Shown: piece after piece, positions 26,465 to 34,763 of the stretch
Layout: each line of letters opens with the position of its first letter
Position numbering within the stretch: the stretch's first letter is position 1
Assembly: GCA_938003855.1 (NCBI GenBank)
Contig: CALKXD010000082.1
Span: forward strand, 1-56,825
DNA from: an uncultured Granulosicoccaceae bacterium
GTDB taxonomy: Bacteria; Pseudomonadota; Gammaproteobacteria; Granulosicoccales; Granulosicoccaceae
Reading direction: 5' to 3'
DNA length: 56,825 nucleotides
Translations under genes and position numbers: made by a program
Notes under the pieces: model-generated
Databases searched by the model: none
What the model saw: only the letters and a program-made list of their open reading frames with translations
What the model was told of the DNA's origin: nothing

Positions 26465-27694
26465 CTACGAAATAGCGTCGGGCAGACGATACCCTTGCCT
26501 GTAACACGCCCTGATTGATTCCAGAGCCGCGTCAAGTGTGATGTCATTGCCAAAGCGATCAGCGTGCACAATAGGCAGATCAAAGTGTGGCTTGCCGTCG
26601 ACCATCCAGTGAGCAAGAAACTCGGCGGACCCGCCGCCGGTACCAATCCCGACGTTAAAGCCGGAGGCAAGCCATAAGCCTGCGTGCCCGCTGACGGGTC
26701 CGAGTAATGGCAGCCCGTCGGGTGTCCAGCACATCGGGCCGTTGTTGATTGCTTTGATACCGGCATGGCCAAATGCAGGCATACGCTCCAGTAGTTGTTC
26801 CAGGTGTGGCATAACCCGGTCGAGTTCCGGTGGGAACAGTTCTTCCTTGAAGTCTGCGGGGATACCGTCAAGTGCCCAGAACTTCGGATCGGTCTCATAG
26901 AAGCCGGCAAGAAAACCGTTTTGTTCCTGCCGAACACTGCAGGATACCACGGAGTCTCGCATCGCTGGCACTTCGTGATCCAGGGCGGCGAGTTCAGCGA
27001 CGCTGTCAGTAATGACTTCGTGATGCTGCGTTGCATATAAGGGAACGTTCAGACCCAGTGGCAGCAGCAGTTCACGGGTCCAGAATGACGCCGCCATGAC
27101 GACATGTTGTGCGCGAACGGTGCCGACTTTGGTTTCCAGTTGCCATTGCGTGCCATTGTGGTGCAAGGCATCGACCGGCGTCTGCCGGATGACCTCTGCA
27201 CCGAGATTACGTGCCGCTTTTGCCAGCGCGTTGGTCGTGCTGGTGGGGTCGACGTGACCATCTGTCGGAGTGTGGGCCGCACCGAATAACCCATCGGTTT
27301 CTATACAGGGGTGCAGTTCGGCGATGGTGTTATTGTCGACGACCCGGTATGGAATATCCAGCGTTTGATACTTTGGTGCGTAGCTGTGAAACAACGCGTG
27401 TTCGCGTTCGGAGGTGGCAACGCGTAGCGATCCGGTCTGGTGAAAGCCGACTGACTGACCGCTGTCCAGCTCGGCCTGCAGATACGTGCGTATCGACCCC
27501 GCAAAGAGCTTTGTCATCTCTGCGTAGGGACCGAAATAAGTGGTGTTGCCAGCGGCATGCCAGGTCGAGCCCGAGGTGAGTTCGCGGCGTTCGATCAGGG
27601 CACAGTCTGTCCAGCCGAGCCGGGTAAGCCAGTATAGTACTGACGCGCCGACGATGCCGCCTCCGATAACCGCTACCTGCACGTCTGACTTCAT
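26465..27694 (-). CDS. FAD-dependent oxidoreductase (DAO/dimethylglycine dehydrogenase type)
   Basis: A 409-residue flavoprotein of the D-amino-acid oxidase superfamily. VQVAVIGGGIVGASVLYWLTRLG near the N-terminus is the FAD-binding loop, ELTSGSTWHAAGNTTYFGPYAEMTKL matches the N-terminal part of dimethylglycine and sarcosine dehydrogenases (the His in TWHAAG normally carries the covalent flavin), and the C-terminal CWTPDGLPLLGPVSGHAGLWLASGFNVGIGTGGGSAEFLAHW closes the FAD site. The folate-binding C-terminal domain of dimethylglycine dehydrogenase is absent, so this is the short form. The ATG at 27694 is chosen because it directly precedes the FAD motif. A candidate GntR operator lies 123 bases upstream. 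Confidence 0.85.
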   Translation of the reverse strand: MKSDVQVAVIGGGIVGASVLYWLTRLGWTDCALIERRELTSGSTWHAAGNTTYFGPYAEMTKLFAGSIRTYLQAELDSGQSVGFHQTGSLRVATSEREHALFHSYAPKYQTLDIPYRVVDNNTIAELHPCIETDGLFGAAHTPTDGHVDPTSTTNALAKAARNLGAEVIRQTPVDALHHNGTQWQLETKVGTVRAQHVVMAASFWTRELLLPLGLNVPLYATQHHEVITDSVAELAALDHEVPAMRDSVVSCSVRQEQNGFLAGFYETDPKFWALDGIPADFKEELFPPELDRVMPHLEQLLERMPAFGHAGIKAINNGPMCWTPDGLPLLGPVSGHAGLWLASGFNVGIGTGGGSAEFLAHWMVDGKPHFDLPIVHADRFGNDITLDAALESIRACYRQGYRLPDAIS

Positions 27695-28230
27695 TGAGCT
27701 CTCGTGAGTTCTTATGTCTCCGTGGTGAAGCATATCCTGATACCTGAAGCGGCGAAAGGCAGGAGTAATCCTGCCGGTAAACCGCTGCTTGACAGGCACG
27801 AATGATTGCTATCAAATTGTAAATACAAATTTCAAGGGGCAGTCGTGGGTGGCGGGTGTCGTCAGCGTGCCGCGTAGGCATTGTTATCACACCACCGCAG
27901 GTGGGCGTTAACTGAAAACACCATGCCGCCACCGTAATCGCAGTCACCTGTTTGTTCGGCAGGTCTGATAACATGGCAGTCGTTCGATGCGGATGACAAC
28001 GCCCCGGTACTGGCCTGGAACTGACAACGGGGTGGCGGCGATGGATGCTTTTTTTTACGGCATCTGTTTTAAGTCGAAGGATTCAGTGTGCCGGCGGGGC
28101 AACGCCCATGACGGTTTTAAGCGCGTGACGAATTTCTACGGCTGGTGTTGATACCGGTCTGCAGTCAATCACTGACGAGTAACTGGAAAGTAAAGCGGAT
28201 GATTTGTTACCAACAAAGAGCGGGGGATAC
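27695..28230. promoter_or_regulatory. Divergent promoter region, 536 bases
   Basis: Non-coding stretch between the FAD oxidoreductase (minus) and the ABC binding protein (plus). Besides the palindrome at 27817-27828 it holds no element I can name. The binding-protein ATG is preceded by GCGGGGGAT, a fair ribosome site. Frames read across it on the minus strand are shadow extensions of the oxidoreductase. Confidence 0.4.
27817..27828. promoter_or_regulatory. Candidate operator of the HutC-type GntR regulator (site 1)
   Basis: TTGTAAATACAA, with arms TTGTA and TACAA inverted around AA. It fits seven of eight positions of the HutC-subfamily operator core GT-M-T-A-K-AC. It differs by one base from site 2 at 42402. 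It lies 123 bases before the FAD oxidoreductase ATG and about 400 bases before the ABC binding-protein gene. A HutC-type regulator is encoded at 38370-39110. Confidence 0.45.
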
Positions 28231-29463
28231 ATGAAACAAGTACTGAAGTGGGGACTACTGGCCTCAACAATGACACTGTTGCCGGTGGGTGCCTATGCGG
28301 ACACGGCAGACGGTGAAGCCTTGGTCGGTAAATCGTGGGATGACATCGTTGCCATGGCTAAGGGCGGGGAAGTCAACTGGTTTCTGTGGGGCGGTTCAGA
28401 CAACATCAACCAGTATGTCACCGAGTACATTGGCGGTATCCTGAAAAACGACTACGACATCAAACTCAATCGTGTCGGTCTGACGGATACGGTAGAAGCG
28501 GTAAATATAGTGTTGGGCGAGAAAGAATCGGGCGTGATGGACAAGGGCTCGGTCGACATGATCTGGATCAACGGTGAAAATTTCCGCACCATGAAGCAGG
28601 GCGGACTCGCCTATTGCGGTTACACCGATACGCTGCCGAATAACCAGTTGGTCAACTGGGATAACCCGGCGATTGCCAATGACTTCGGCGTACCCGTAGA
28701 CGGCTGCGAGGTACCTTGGTCAAAAGCGCAGTTTGCGTTTGCGTACGACACCATGCGCACTGAAGAACCTCCTCGCACCATTGGTGATCTGATAACCTGG
28801 GCAAAAGCGAATCCCGGTCGCTTCACCTATCCAGCGCCACCCGATTTCAATGGCTCTGTGTTTGTCCGGCACGTTTTTTATCATGCTGCCGGTGGTGTTG
28901 ATAACTTAATGGGACCGTTTGATCAGGCAAAATTTGATGAAGTCTCGGCCAAAACCTGGGAGATCCTCAACGATCTGGAAAGCAGCCTCTGGCGCGAGGG
29001 TAAGACCTACCCGACGTCCATCAGTGCGATGGAGCAGTTGTATGCGAATTCAGAAGTCGACCTGACTTTCAACTACGAGCCTGCAGGTGTCGGACTCAAC
29101 ATCGAAAACGGTGTGTTCCCGCCAACCACACAGGGCTACGGTTTAACAGACGGCACCATTGGTAACACCAATTACACTATTATTCCGTTCAACTCACCGA
29201 ATAAGGCGGCCGCGCTGGTACTGCAGAACGTACTGCTGTCCGGCGACGCGCAGTATCAAAAAGCCTTGCCGGACGTGTGGGGTACCAAGCCTGCGATAGA
29301 AATGTCGCGCACCAGTGCTGAAGTGCAGGAGAAGTTTGCTGCAATAAAAGCACACCCGAATGTGGTCCCTGCCGAAGAACTTGCCAAGGCCGCGTTGCCC
29401 GAGTTGCAGGCCGCCTGGATCTCTGCCATCGAAAAAGGCTGGCTTGCCAATGTAGGTAACTAG
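28231..29463 (+). CDS. ABC transporter periplasmic substrate-binding protein (YnjB-like)
   Basis: A 410-residue extracytoplasmic binding protein. The signal peptide is MKQVLKWGLLASTMTLLPVGAYAD; the mature part has a type II binding fold with GEVNWFLWGGSDNINQYVTEYI, the opening strand of YnjB-type (COG4134) proteins. YnjB relatives sit with spermidine/thiamine-type transporters, but their ligands are mostly unknown. The next genes encode the two permeases and ATPase, then a ketose kinase and aldolase set, so a sugar-like ligand is inferred. The ATG at 28231 is preferred over an upstream in-frame one at 28204 because it begins the signal peptide. A large hairpin follows the stop. Confidence 0.85.
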   Translation: MKQVLKWGLLASTMTLLPVGAYADTADGEALVGKSWDDIVAMAKGGEVNWFLWGGSDNINQYVTEYIGGILKNDYDIKLNRVGLTDTVEAVNIVLGEKESGVMDKGSVDMIWINGENFRTMKQGGLAYCGYTDTLPNNQLVNWDNPAIANDFGVPVDGCEVPWSKAQFAFAYDTMRTEEPPRTIGDLITWAKANPGRFTYPAPPDFNGSVFVRHVFYHAAGGVDNLMGPFDQAKFDEVSAKTWEILNDLESSLWREGKTYPTSISAMEQLYANSEVDLTFNYEPAGVGLNIENGVFPPTTQGYGLTDGTIGNTNYTIIPFNSPNKAAALVLQNVLLSGDAQYQKALPDVWGTKPAIEMSRTSAEVQEKFAAIKAHPNVVPAEELAKAALPELQAAWISAIEKGWLANVGN

Positions 29464-29470
29464 CAATCCT

Positions 29471-29538
29471 GCGCGGTAGAAATCCGCCCGCCCGGGTTGT
29501 GCCAGGGCGTGTAGGCATTAATCGATTTTCTACCGCGC
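29471..29538 (+). terminator. Extended hairpin after the YnjB-like binding-protein gene
   Basis: GCGCGGTAGAAATC (29471-29484) pairs with GATTTTCTACCGCGC (29524-29538), a 14-bp stem with one bulged T. Inside, CGCCC and GGGCG can pair again. It starts eight bases after the stop codon and sits before the first permease gene, with no T-run. It probably stabilises the upstream mRNA or reduces read-through. Confidence 0.65.
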
Positions 29539-29652
29539 GGGTGGCTGGCCTGCAAAAAGCCGTTTGTGCTTTAGTCCCGTGTAGGTCCGGCTGCTGCCGC
29601 ACCGTATCTTGCGGGAAACCCCATCCGACTATAGAAACTAAAACCCCGAGCC

Positions 29653-30510
29653 ATGTCAGATCGACTTAAGGTATTTTTACTGCTGTTACCAGCCTTGTCG
29701 GTTATTGTGGTTTTATTCTTCGGTGGGCTGCTCATCGGTTTGATGCGCAGTTTCAACTACATGCCGGTGATTGGATTAACAGAACCGGATTTCAGCGCCT
29801 ATGTGTCGGTGTTTACCGACAGAGAGTTTTACCTCTCCTTTATGCTGACGTTTTATATTGCGTTTGTGTCGACGGTGATTTCGTCGATACTGGCAATAGG
29901 GGCAGCGTTGCTGTTGCGACGACAGTTTGTCGGCCGGGCAATCGTTAACTTTTTATTCCAGCTGAATCTGACGGTCCCGCATCTGGTTGGGGCTATCGGG
30001 ATTCTGTATTTGTTTTCCCAGTCCGGCAGCTTTGCGCGACTGGCGGCGGAATGGGGCATGATTGCGCGACCGGCAGAGTTTCCAGCGCTGGTGTTCGACC
30101 CCTACGCCATCGGCATCATTTTGCAGTACGTGTGGAAAGAAGTGCCGTTTATCGGTGTGATTGTGCTGGCCAATATGCAGTCTATTGGTGAAGACTACGA
30201 AAGTGTCGCCAGATCACTGGGGGCTAATCGCTGGCAGTCTTTCCGCCATGTGCTGTTGCCCTTGGTGTTTCCCGGGGTATTGTCAGCCTCGGTCATGGTG
30301 TTTGCCTTTACTTTCGGCGCTTACGAAATACCGGCGATCCTCGGTGCTAACTATCCAGCGGCCCTGCCGGTGCTGGCCTACCGGAAATATACCGATGTCG
30401 ATCTTGCCGCCAGACCGGAAGCGATGGCAATGGCCATTATCATCGCACTGCTGAGTGCTGTCATGATTTACTTTTACGTGCGCTATTCGCGCCGCCGGAT
30501 CAGGGGTTGA
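29653..30510 (+). CDS. ABC transporter permease (first of pair)
   Basis: A 285-residue permease with six membrane helices, of the spermidine/putrescine-type (MetI-like) superfamily. The coupling motif is seen as YESVARSLGANRWQSFRHVLLPLVFPGVLSASV (EAA loop, about residues 180-215). It is followed two bases later by the second permease. The N-terminal half (LKVFLLLLPALSVIVVLFFGGLLIGLMRSF) is the usual first helix. It forms the membrane channel with the next gene product; the binding protein upstream delivers the substrate. Confidence 0.9.
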   Translation: MSDRLKVFLLLLPALSVIVVLFFGGLLIGLMRSFNYMPVIGLTEPDFSAYVSVFTDREFYLSFMLTFYIAFVSTVISSILAIGAALLLRRQFVGRAIVNFLFQLNLTVPHLVGAIGILYLFSQSGSFARLAAEWGMIARPAEFPALVFDPYAIGIILQYVWKEVPFIGVIVLANMQSIGEDYESVARSLGANRWQSFRHVLLPLVFPGVLSASVMVFAFTFGAYEIPAILGANYPAALPVLAYRKYTDVDLAARPEAMAMAIIIALLSAVMIYFYVRYSRRRIRG

Positions 30511-30511
30511 T

Positions 30512-31336
30512 ATGGTCGGTCGTGAAAGTATAGGGATTCGAAGCTTCCGGTTTCTGACCGGGGCACTGCTGATAATCTGGCTGGTGTTGCCTTTAATTCC
30601 ACTGGCAATCTGGTCCTTTGCGCGTGGCTGGTTTTTCCCCAGCCTACTGCCGAAAACCTGGTCGATGAAAGCCTGGGAGTACACTTTTTCGGATACCGCC
30701 GGTGTCATTGACAGTCTCTGGCTGACGGTCGGTATTTCACTGGCGGCGACATTGTTATCCATACTGGTGGGTGTGCCGGCCGGTCGTGCACTCGGAATGT
30801 ATAAATTTCGCGGTAAAGAGTTTGTCGAACTGCTGATACTGGCGCCAATTATAGTGCCGGGTATCGCTGTGGTACTGGGCATTCACTCAGTGTTTATTTC
30901 TATGGGACTCAACAACACGGTGTCCGGGGTAATCCTGGTTCACCTGATTCCCACGCTGCCTTATATGGTGTTGGTTATGGCGGGTATCTTTGCTAACTAC
31001 GATCCTGCCTTTGAGGCGCAGGCCAGAAGCCTGGGGGCGTCACCCTTAAAAACGTTCTGGTATGTGACGCTGCCTGCCATTATGCCTGGCATAATTGTCG
31101 GCGGGCTGTTTGCGTTTCTGGTGTCGTGGAGTCAGTACATTCTGACACTGCTGATCGGTGGTGGACGTGTGGTGACACTGCCGCTGTTGCTGTTTAATTT
31201 TGCCACCTCTGGCAGGAACGATATCACCGGGGCCATCGGCATGATCTATATCCTGCCGGGTATCATTATATTGTTGCTGACCGCCCGACACCTGTCAGGG
31301 CGCAGTGGTGCTGTCGGAGGCTTTGGACAAATTTGA
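30512..31336 (+). CDS. ABC transporter permease (second of pair)
   Basis: A 274-residue MetI-like permease with six membrane helices. The EAA coupling loop reads FEAQARSLGASPLKTFWYVTLPAIMPGIIVG (about residues 165-195). It starts two bases after the first permease and its TGA stop overlaps the TTG start of the ATPase gene (TTGA). It is the counterpart of PotC-type permeases, and the pair explains why the YnjC-type double-length permease is absent here. Confidence 0.9.
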   Translation: MVGRESIGIRSFRFLTGALLIIWLVLPLIPLAIWSFARGWFFPSLLPKTWSMKAWEYTFSDTAGVIDSLWLTVGISLAATLLSILVGVPAGRALGMYKFRGKEFVELLILAPIIVPGIAVVLGIHSVFISMGLNNTVSGVILVHLIPTLPYMVLVMAGIFANYDPAFEAQARSLGASPLKTFWYVTLPAIMPGIIVGGLFAFLVSWSQYILTLLIGGGRVVTLPLLLFNFATSGRNDITGAIGMIYILPGIIILLLTARHLSGRSGAVGGFGQI

Positions 31337-32370
31337 CACATGTTTCCCTACAAAAGCTGACCAAGGTGTATCCCGGGGCAACGGAGCCATCACTTGATCG
31401 TTTGTCGCTGGAGATCCCGACCGGTGAGCTAACAGCGCTGCTCGGGCCGTCCGGCTGCGGTAAAACCACCACCATGAAAATGATCGCCGGCCTGCTGGCG
31501 CCGACTTCGGGGGATGTCACCTTTGATGGCCGGTCGGTACTTAAAGACAAACCTGAGCACCGCGGTGTGGTGATGGTGTTTCAGAATTATCTGTTATTTC
31601 CGTACATGAGTGTTGCAGACAATATCGGCTTCGGTCTTAAAATGCGTAAGGTCGACAAGCCACAGATTGAAAAACGGGTAGCTGAAATGCTTGAGCTGGT
31701 CAAACTGCCTGATCTGGGTAAGCGCAAACCGGCTGAGTTATCCGGCGGACAACAGCAACGCGTAGCGCTGGCCCGGGCGCTTATCGTGCAGCCCAATGTG
31801 TTGTTGCTGGATGAGCCACTGTCGAATCTCGATGCGCACTTGCGTTTTGAAATGCGTGATCTGATTCGTTCCCTGCAACAGGAAATGGGTATTACCACGA
31901 TATTTGTCACCCACGATCAGGAAGAAGCGGTGGTGCTGGCGGATCGTGTGGCGTTGATTCTGGATGGTTGTATGAAGCAATACGACCGTGCAGATGTCTT
32001 CTATAAACGACCAGTCGATGAAGCTACCGCGCGTTTTTTCGGCGGCCAGAATTTTATACAAGGGGTTGCCGGTAACGGTGTTTTTGAAGCGGCGTTCGGC
32101 CACCTTGAATTACCGGCAGAGGCGGCAAGCGGGGTGGGTAAGCTGACATTTCGCCCGGAGAACATAAGACTTGGCAGCGCTGATCGCAACACGCTTGAAG
32201 CCACCATTGCCGAAAAAATTTATCTGGGCACTCAGACCCGACTGAAGCTGCAGTTGGGAGAAGAGACTATTGATCTTATCGCCAACCCCAACGATGCTGA
32301 GCACCTGCAACCGGGCAATGCACTGACCATCAACCTGCCGCCGGAAGCGCTGTGGGTTTTGCAATCATGA
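31333..32370 (+). CDS. ABC transporter ATPase, MalK/PotA type
   Basis: A 345-residue ATPase with the nucleotide domain and a C-terminal TOBE-like regulatory domain. Walker A is GPSGCGKT (38-45), signature LSGGQQQRVALARAL, Walker B VLLLDEPLSNLDAHLR and switch VTHDQEEAVVLADR. The C-terminal LTFRPENIRLGSADRNTLEATIAEKIYLGTQTRLKLQL is the TOBE part, typical of carbohydrate and polyamine importers. The start is TTG, overlapping the permease stop by four bases; no ATG fits. The TIM-barrel epimerase gene follows ten bases on, tying transport to metabolism. Confidence 0.92.
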   Translation: MTHVSLQKLTKVYPGATEPSLDRLSLEIPTGELTALLGPSGCGKTTTMKMIAGLLAPTSGDVTFDGRSVLKDKPEHRGVVMVFQNYLLFPYMSVADNIGFGLKMRKVDKPQIEKRVAEMLELVKLPDLGKRKPAELSGGQQQRVALARALIVQPNVLLLDEPLSNLDAHLRFEMRDLIRSLQQEMGITTIFVTHDQEEAVVLADRVALILDGCMKQYDRADVFYKRPVDEATARFFGGQNFIQGVAGNGVFEAAFGHLELPAEAASGVGKLTFRPENIRLGSADRNTLEATIAEKIYLGTQTRLKLQLGEETIDLIANPNDAEHLQPGNALTINLPPEALWVLQS

Positions 32371-32380
32371 GGGCAACACC

Positions 32381-33217
32381 ATGAAATTCGGGATTCATGC
32401 AGGCTTGTGGATGGCGCGCTGGACGGATGAAATTACCCCGATCCTGAAAACCGTCGCCGACCTGGGCTTCGACGGTGTGGAGGTCTCTCTGCTGGGTATG
32501 AGCGATGAAAAAGCCGCTGCGCTGGGCAAGGCCGTGCGCGATCATGGATTGCAGGTGACCTGTTCCGACGGTCTCGCTGTCGATAAAGACATCACCTCAG
32601 ACGATCCCGCCGTGCGCGAGGCCGGTCTGGCGTATTTAAAGTGGGCGGTGAGCACCACGGCACTGATCGGATCACAAGGGCTGGCGGGTGTCGTGTATGC
32701 CCCGTGGGGTGTTTATGATCCGGCCAACAAAAAAATCCGTGCGCAGCGTTCTGCTGAAGCGTTCGCAGCACTCGACGGTCACCTGCAAAGCCACGATGTC
32801 ACGCTGGGTATAGAGGCGATTAATCGATTTGAAACTGATCTGGTCAACACATCAGCCGAGGCAGTGGCGATGGCTGAGGCATCAGGTTCTGAACGAGTCG
32901 GGGCATTGCTTGACACCTTTCATTTGAACATTGAAGAAAAAGATATTACCGCCGCGATTGTGCAGGCGGCAGACCGGTTGGTGCATTTTCATGTGTCTGA
33001 TAATGACCGCGGGGTACCCGGGTCAGGTCATCTGCCATGGACTGAGGTCCGCGATGCGCTGAGGTCTATCCATTATGATCGCTGGATAGTTGCGGAAATG
33101 TTTGTTATCGCCGGCAACCCGGCCAGTGCTGATCTCAATATCTGGCGCAATATAGAGCCCGAGTCTACCGATGCAGCAGCACGCGCTCTGGCCTTTATGC
33201 AGAGCACATTTCAGTGA
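32381..33217 (+). CDS. Ketose 3-epimerase-like TIM-barrel sugar isomerase/epimerase
   Basis: A 278-residue protein of the xylose-isomerase-like TIM barrel family, close to D-tagatose/D-psicose 3-epimerases. The four metal ligands are in place: E145 in LGIEAINRFETD, D178 in LLDTFHLNIEE, H204 in HFHVSDNDRGVPGSGHLPW, and E239 in VAEMF. These epimerases invert C3 of free ketoses; relatives act on erythrulose phosphates. Start ATG follows the ATPase gene by ten bases; the last four bases overlap the DhaL-like gene. In this operon it would feed ketose isomers to the kinase. Confidence 0.85.
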   Translation: MKFGIHAGLWMARWTDEITPILKTVADLGFDGVEVSLLGMSDEKAAALGKAVRDHGLQVTCSDGLAVDKDITSDDPAVREAGLAYLKWAVSTTALIGSQGLAGVVYAPWGVYDPANKKIRAQRSAEAFAALDGHLQSHDVTLGIEAINRFETDLVNTSAEAVAMAEASGSERVGALLDTFHLNIEEKDITAAIVQAADRLVHFHVSDNDRGVPGSGHLPWTEVRDALRSIHYDRWIVAEMFVIAGNPASADLNIWRNIEPESTDAAARALAFMQSTFQ

Positions 33218-33747
33218 CCACCGAGCTATTCGATGACTGGGTTGAACGGTTTGAAACACTAGAGGTGGCGCTGAACCAACTCGACGCCGCCACCGGTGAC
33301 GGAGATCATGGCGCTACCATGCTAAAGGGCTTGCGTGCGGTACAACTTTCGCCTGAACAACCCGCTAAGGCGTTTCGTAAAGCGGCTGGTGGTGCTTCCG
33401 GATCTTTGTTCAGTCTGGTCATCGGGGCACTGGACAGTGTTATGCGTGGCAGGCAGTCGTTGCCCGAGGCGCTATCCACGGCCGCGTCGCGCATCACGCA
33501 GATGGGACAGGCGGTTGCGGGAGATAAAACCATGCTGGATGCCTTACTACCGGCGGCCACTGCGACCACGGTGACCGACGCGGTTACTGCCGCACGTGCG
33601 GGCTGTCTCGCCACCCAGGCAATGAGCGCCAGGCGTGGCAGAGCCCGCTATGTTGAAGGTGCCGGTGTCGGCTGTATAGATGCTGGAGCGACATCAGTGG
33701 CCGAATTACTGGAAGTGTTCGAGAAGCACTGGCAGGAGGACTCATGA
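33214..33747 (+). CDS. Dihydroxyacetone kinase DhaL-like subunit
   Basis: A 177-residue ATP-binding subunit of the DAK2 family. LDAATGDGDHGATMLKGL carries the Asp residues that hold the two Mg ions and ATP. Later blocks are GGASGSLFSLVIGAL, DKTMLDALLPA and ARRGRARYVEGAGVGCIDAGATSVAELL, all conserved in DhaL. It is shorter than E. coli DhaL (about 210). GTG start overlaps the epimerase stop (GTGA), and its own stop overlaps the DhaK-like start (ATGA). No phosphotransferase DhaM is present, so ATP, not phosphoenolpyruvate, is the likely phosphate source. Confidence 0.87.
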   Translation: MTTELFDDWVERFETLEVALNQLDAATGDGDHGATMLKGLRAVQLSPEQPAKAFRKAAGGASGSLFSLVIGALDSVMRGRQSLPEALSTAASRITQMGQAVAGDKTMLDALLPAATATTVTDAVTAARAGCLATQAMSARRGRARYVEGAGVGCIDAGATSVAELLEVFEKHWQEDS

Positions 33748-34763
33748 AAAAGCTGTTTAATAGTCAGCAGCGTATGGTCGATGACATGATCAGCGGCTTT
33801 GTTGCGGCCTATCCGGATCAGATCGTAAAAGGCAGTAACTCACGGGTTGTGCGTCGAAAAACATTGCGCACAAAGGATAATAAAGTTGCCGTGCTGATTG
33901 GCAACGGCAGCGGCCATGAGCCCATCGCGATGGGTTTTGTCGGGCACGGGTTGCTTGACGCCAATGTAGTTGGCGATGTGTTCACCGCTCCGTCACCGGA
34001 TTTAATCCTCGAAGGCATCGAAGAGGTGACCGGTTCAGCTGGTGCGGTGTTGTTGATCTCAAGACATGAAGGCGATGTGATTAATGGCAACGCCGCTGCC
34101 ATGATGGCGCAGGACGACGACCTCGATGTGCGGCCGTTGCTGATGTACGACGATATATCCTCTGCTCCACGGGGACAGGAGCACGAGCGGCGTGGTGCGG
34201 CGGGCACTCTGTTTATTTATAAGATTCTTGGTGCAGCGGCAGAGGCGGGAGTGGCACTGGATGATCTCATCGTACTTGGCGAGGCGGTGCGTGCACGGAC
34301 TCGCACACTTGGTGCGGCGGTGTCACCCGGCGTGTCGCCGATCAACGGCGAATTAATGTTCTCTCTCGCCGATGATGAGATCTATATAGGCATGGGCGTG
34401 CATGGTGAGCCCGGTGTCAGCCGACGCACCGTTGGCCCGGTCAATGAACTGGTAGCGTTTATGGTGGATGAGCTACTGGCAGACCGCCCGATTGAGTCCG
34501 GCACGCCCACGCTGGTGCTGGTGAATGGTTCAGGCGGTACCACCATGATGGAGCTGCTGACCATCTATGGTGAGGTACAGTCTTTGCTTGACGGGCAGGG
34601 GATTCCATGCCTGTCACCGATGATCGGGCCTTTTTCAACCACTCAGGAAACCGCTGGTTTTTCTATCTCGCTGTTTACCCCGACTGAGCCAATGCTCACC
34701 TGGTGGCAGGCACCGCATGCAGCGCCGCTGTTCCCGACAATATTCGGGGAGGCCGCTGTATGA
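33744..34763 (+). CDS. Dihydroxyacetone kinase DhaK-like subunit (probable ketose kinase)
   Basis: A 339-residue substrate-binding subunit. H220 in IYIGMGVHGEPGV aligns with the His that binds the carbonyl of dihydroxyacetone covalently, and GNGSGHEP (53-60) with the loop around the second active-site His (H58). The segment SRHEGDVINGNAA (106-118) keeps the catalytic Asp (D111) but differs from the dihydroxyacetone kinase pattern NYTGDVLNFGLA, which suggests another substrate. DhaK-like kinases for erythrulose are known (LerK, DerK). Here a longer ketose is plausible, phosphorylated at C1 for the aldolase that follows. Order DhaL then DhaK is reversed from E. coli. Confidence 0.87.
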   Translation: MKKLFNSQQRMVDDMISGFVAAYPDQIVKGSNSRVVRRKTLRTKDNKVAVLIGNGSGHEPIAMGFVGHGLLDANVVGDVFTAPSPDLILEGIEEVTGSAGAVLLISRHEGDVINGNAAAMMAQDDDLDVRPLLMYDDISSAPRGQEHERRGAAGTLFIYKILGAAAEAGVALDDLIVLGEAVRARTRTLGAAVSPGVSPINGELMFSLADDEIYIGMGVHGEPGVSRRTVGPVNELVAFMVDELLADRPIESGTPTLVLVNGSGGTTMMELLTIYGEVQSLLDGQGIPCLSPMIGPFSTTQETAGFSISLFTPTEPMLTWWQAPHAAPLFPTIFGEAAV

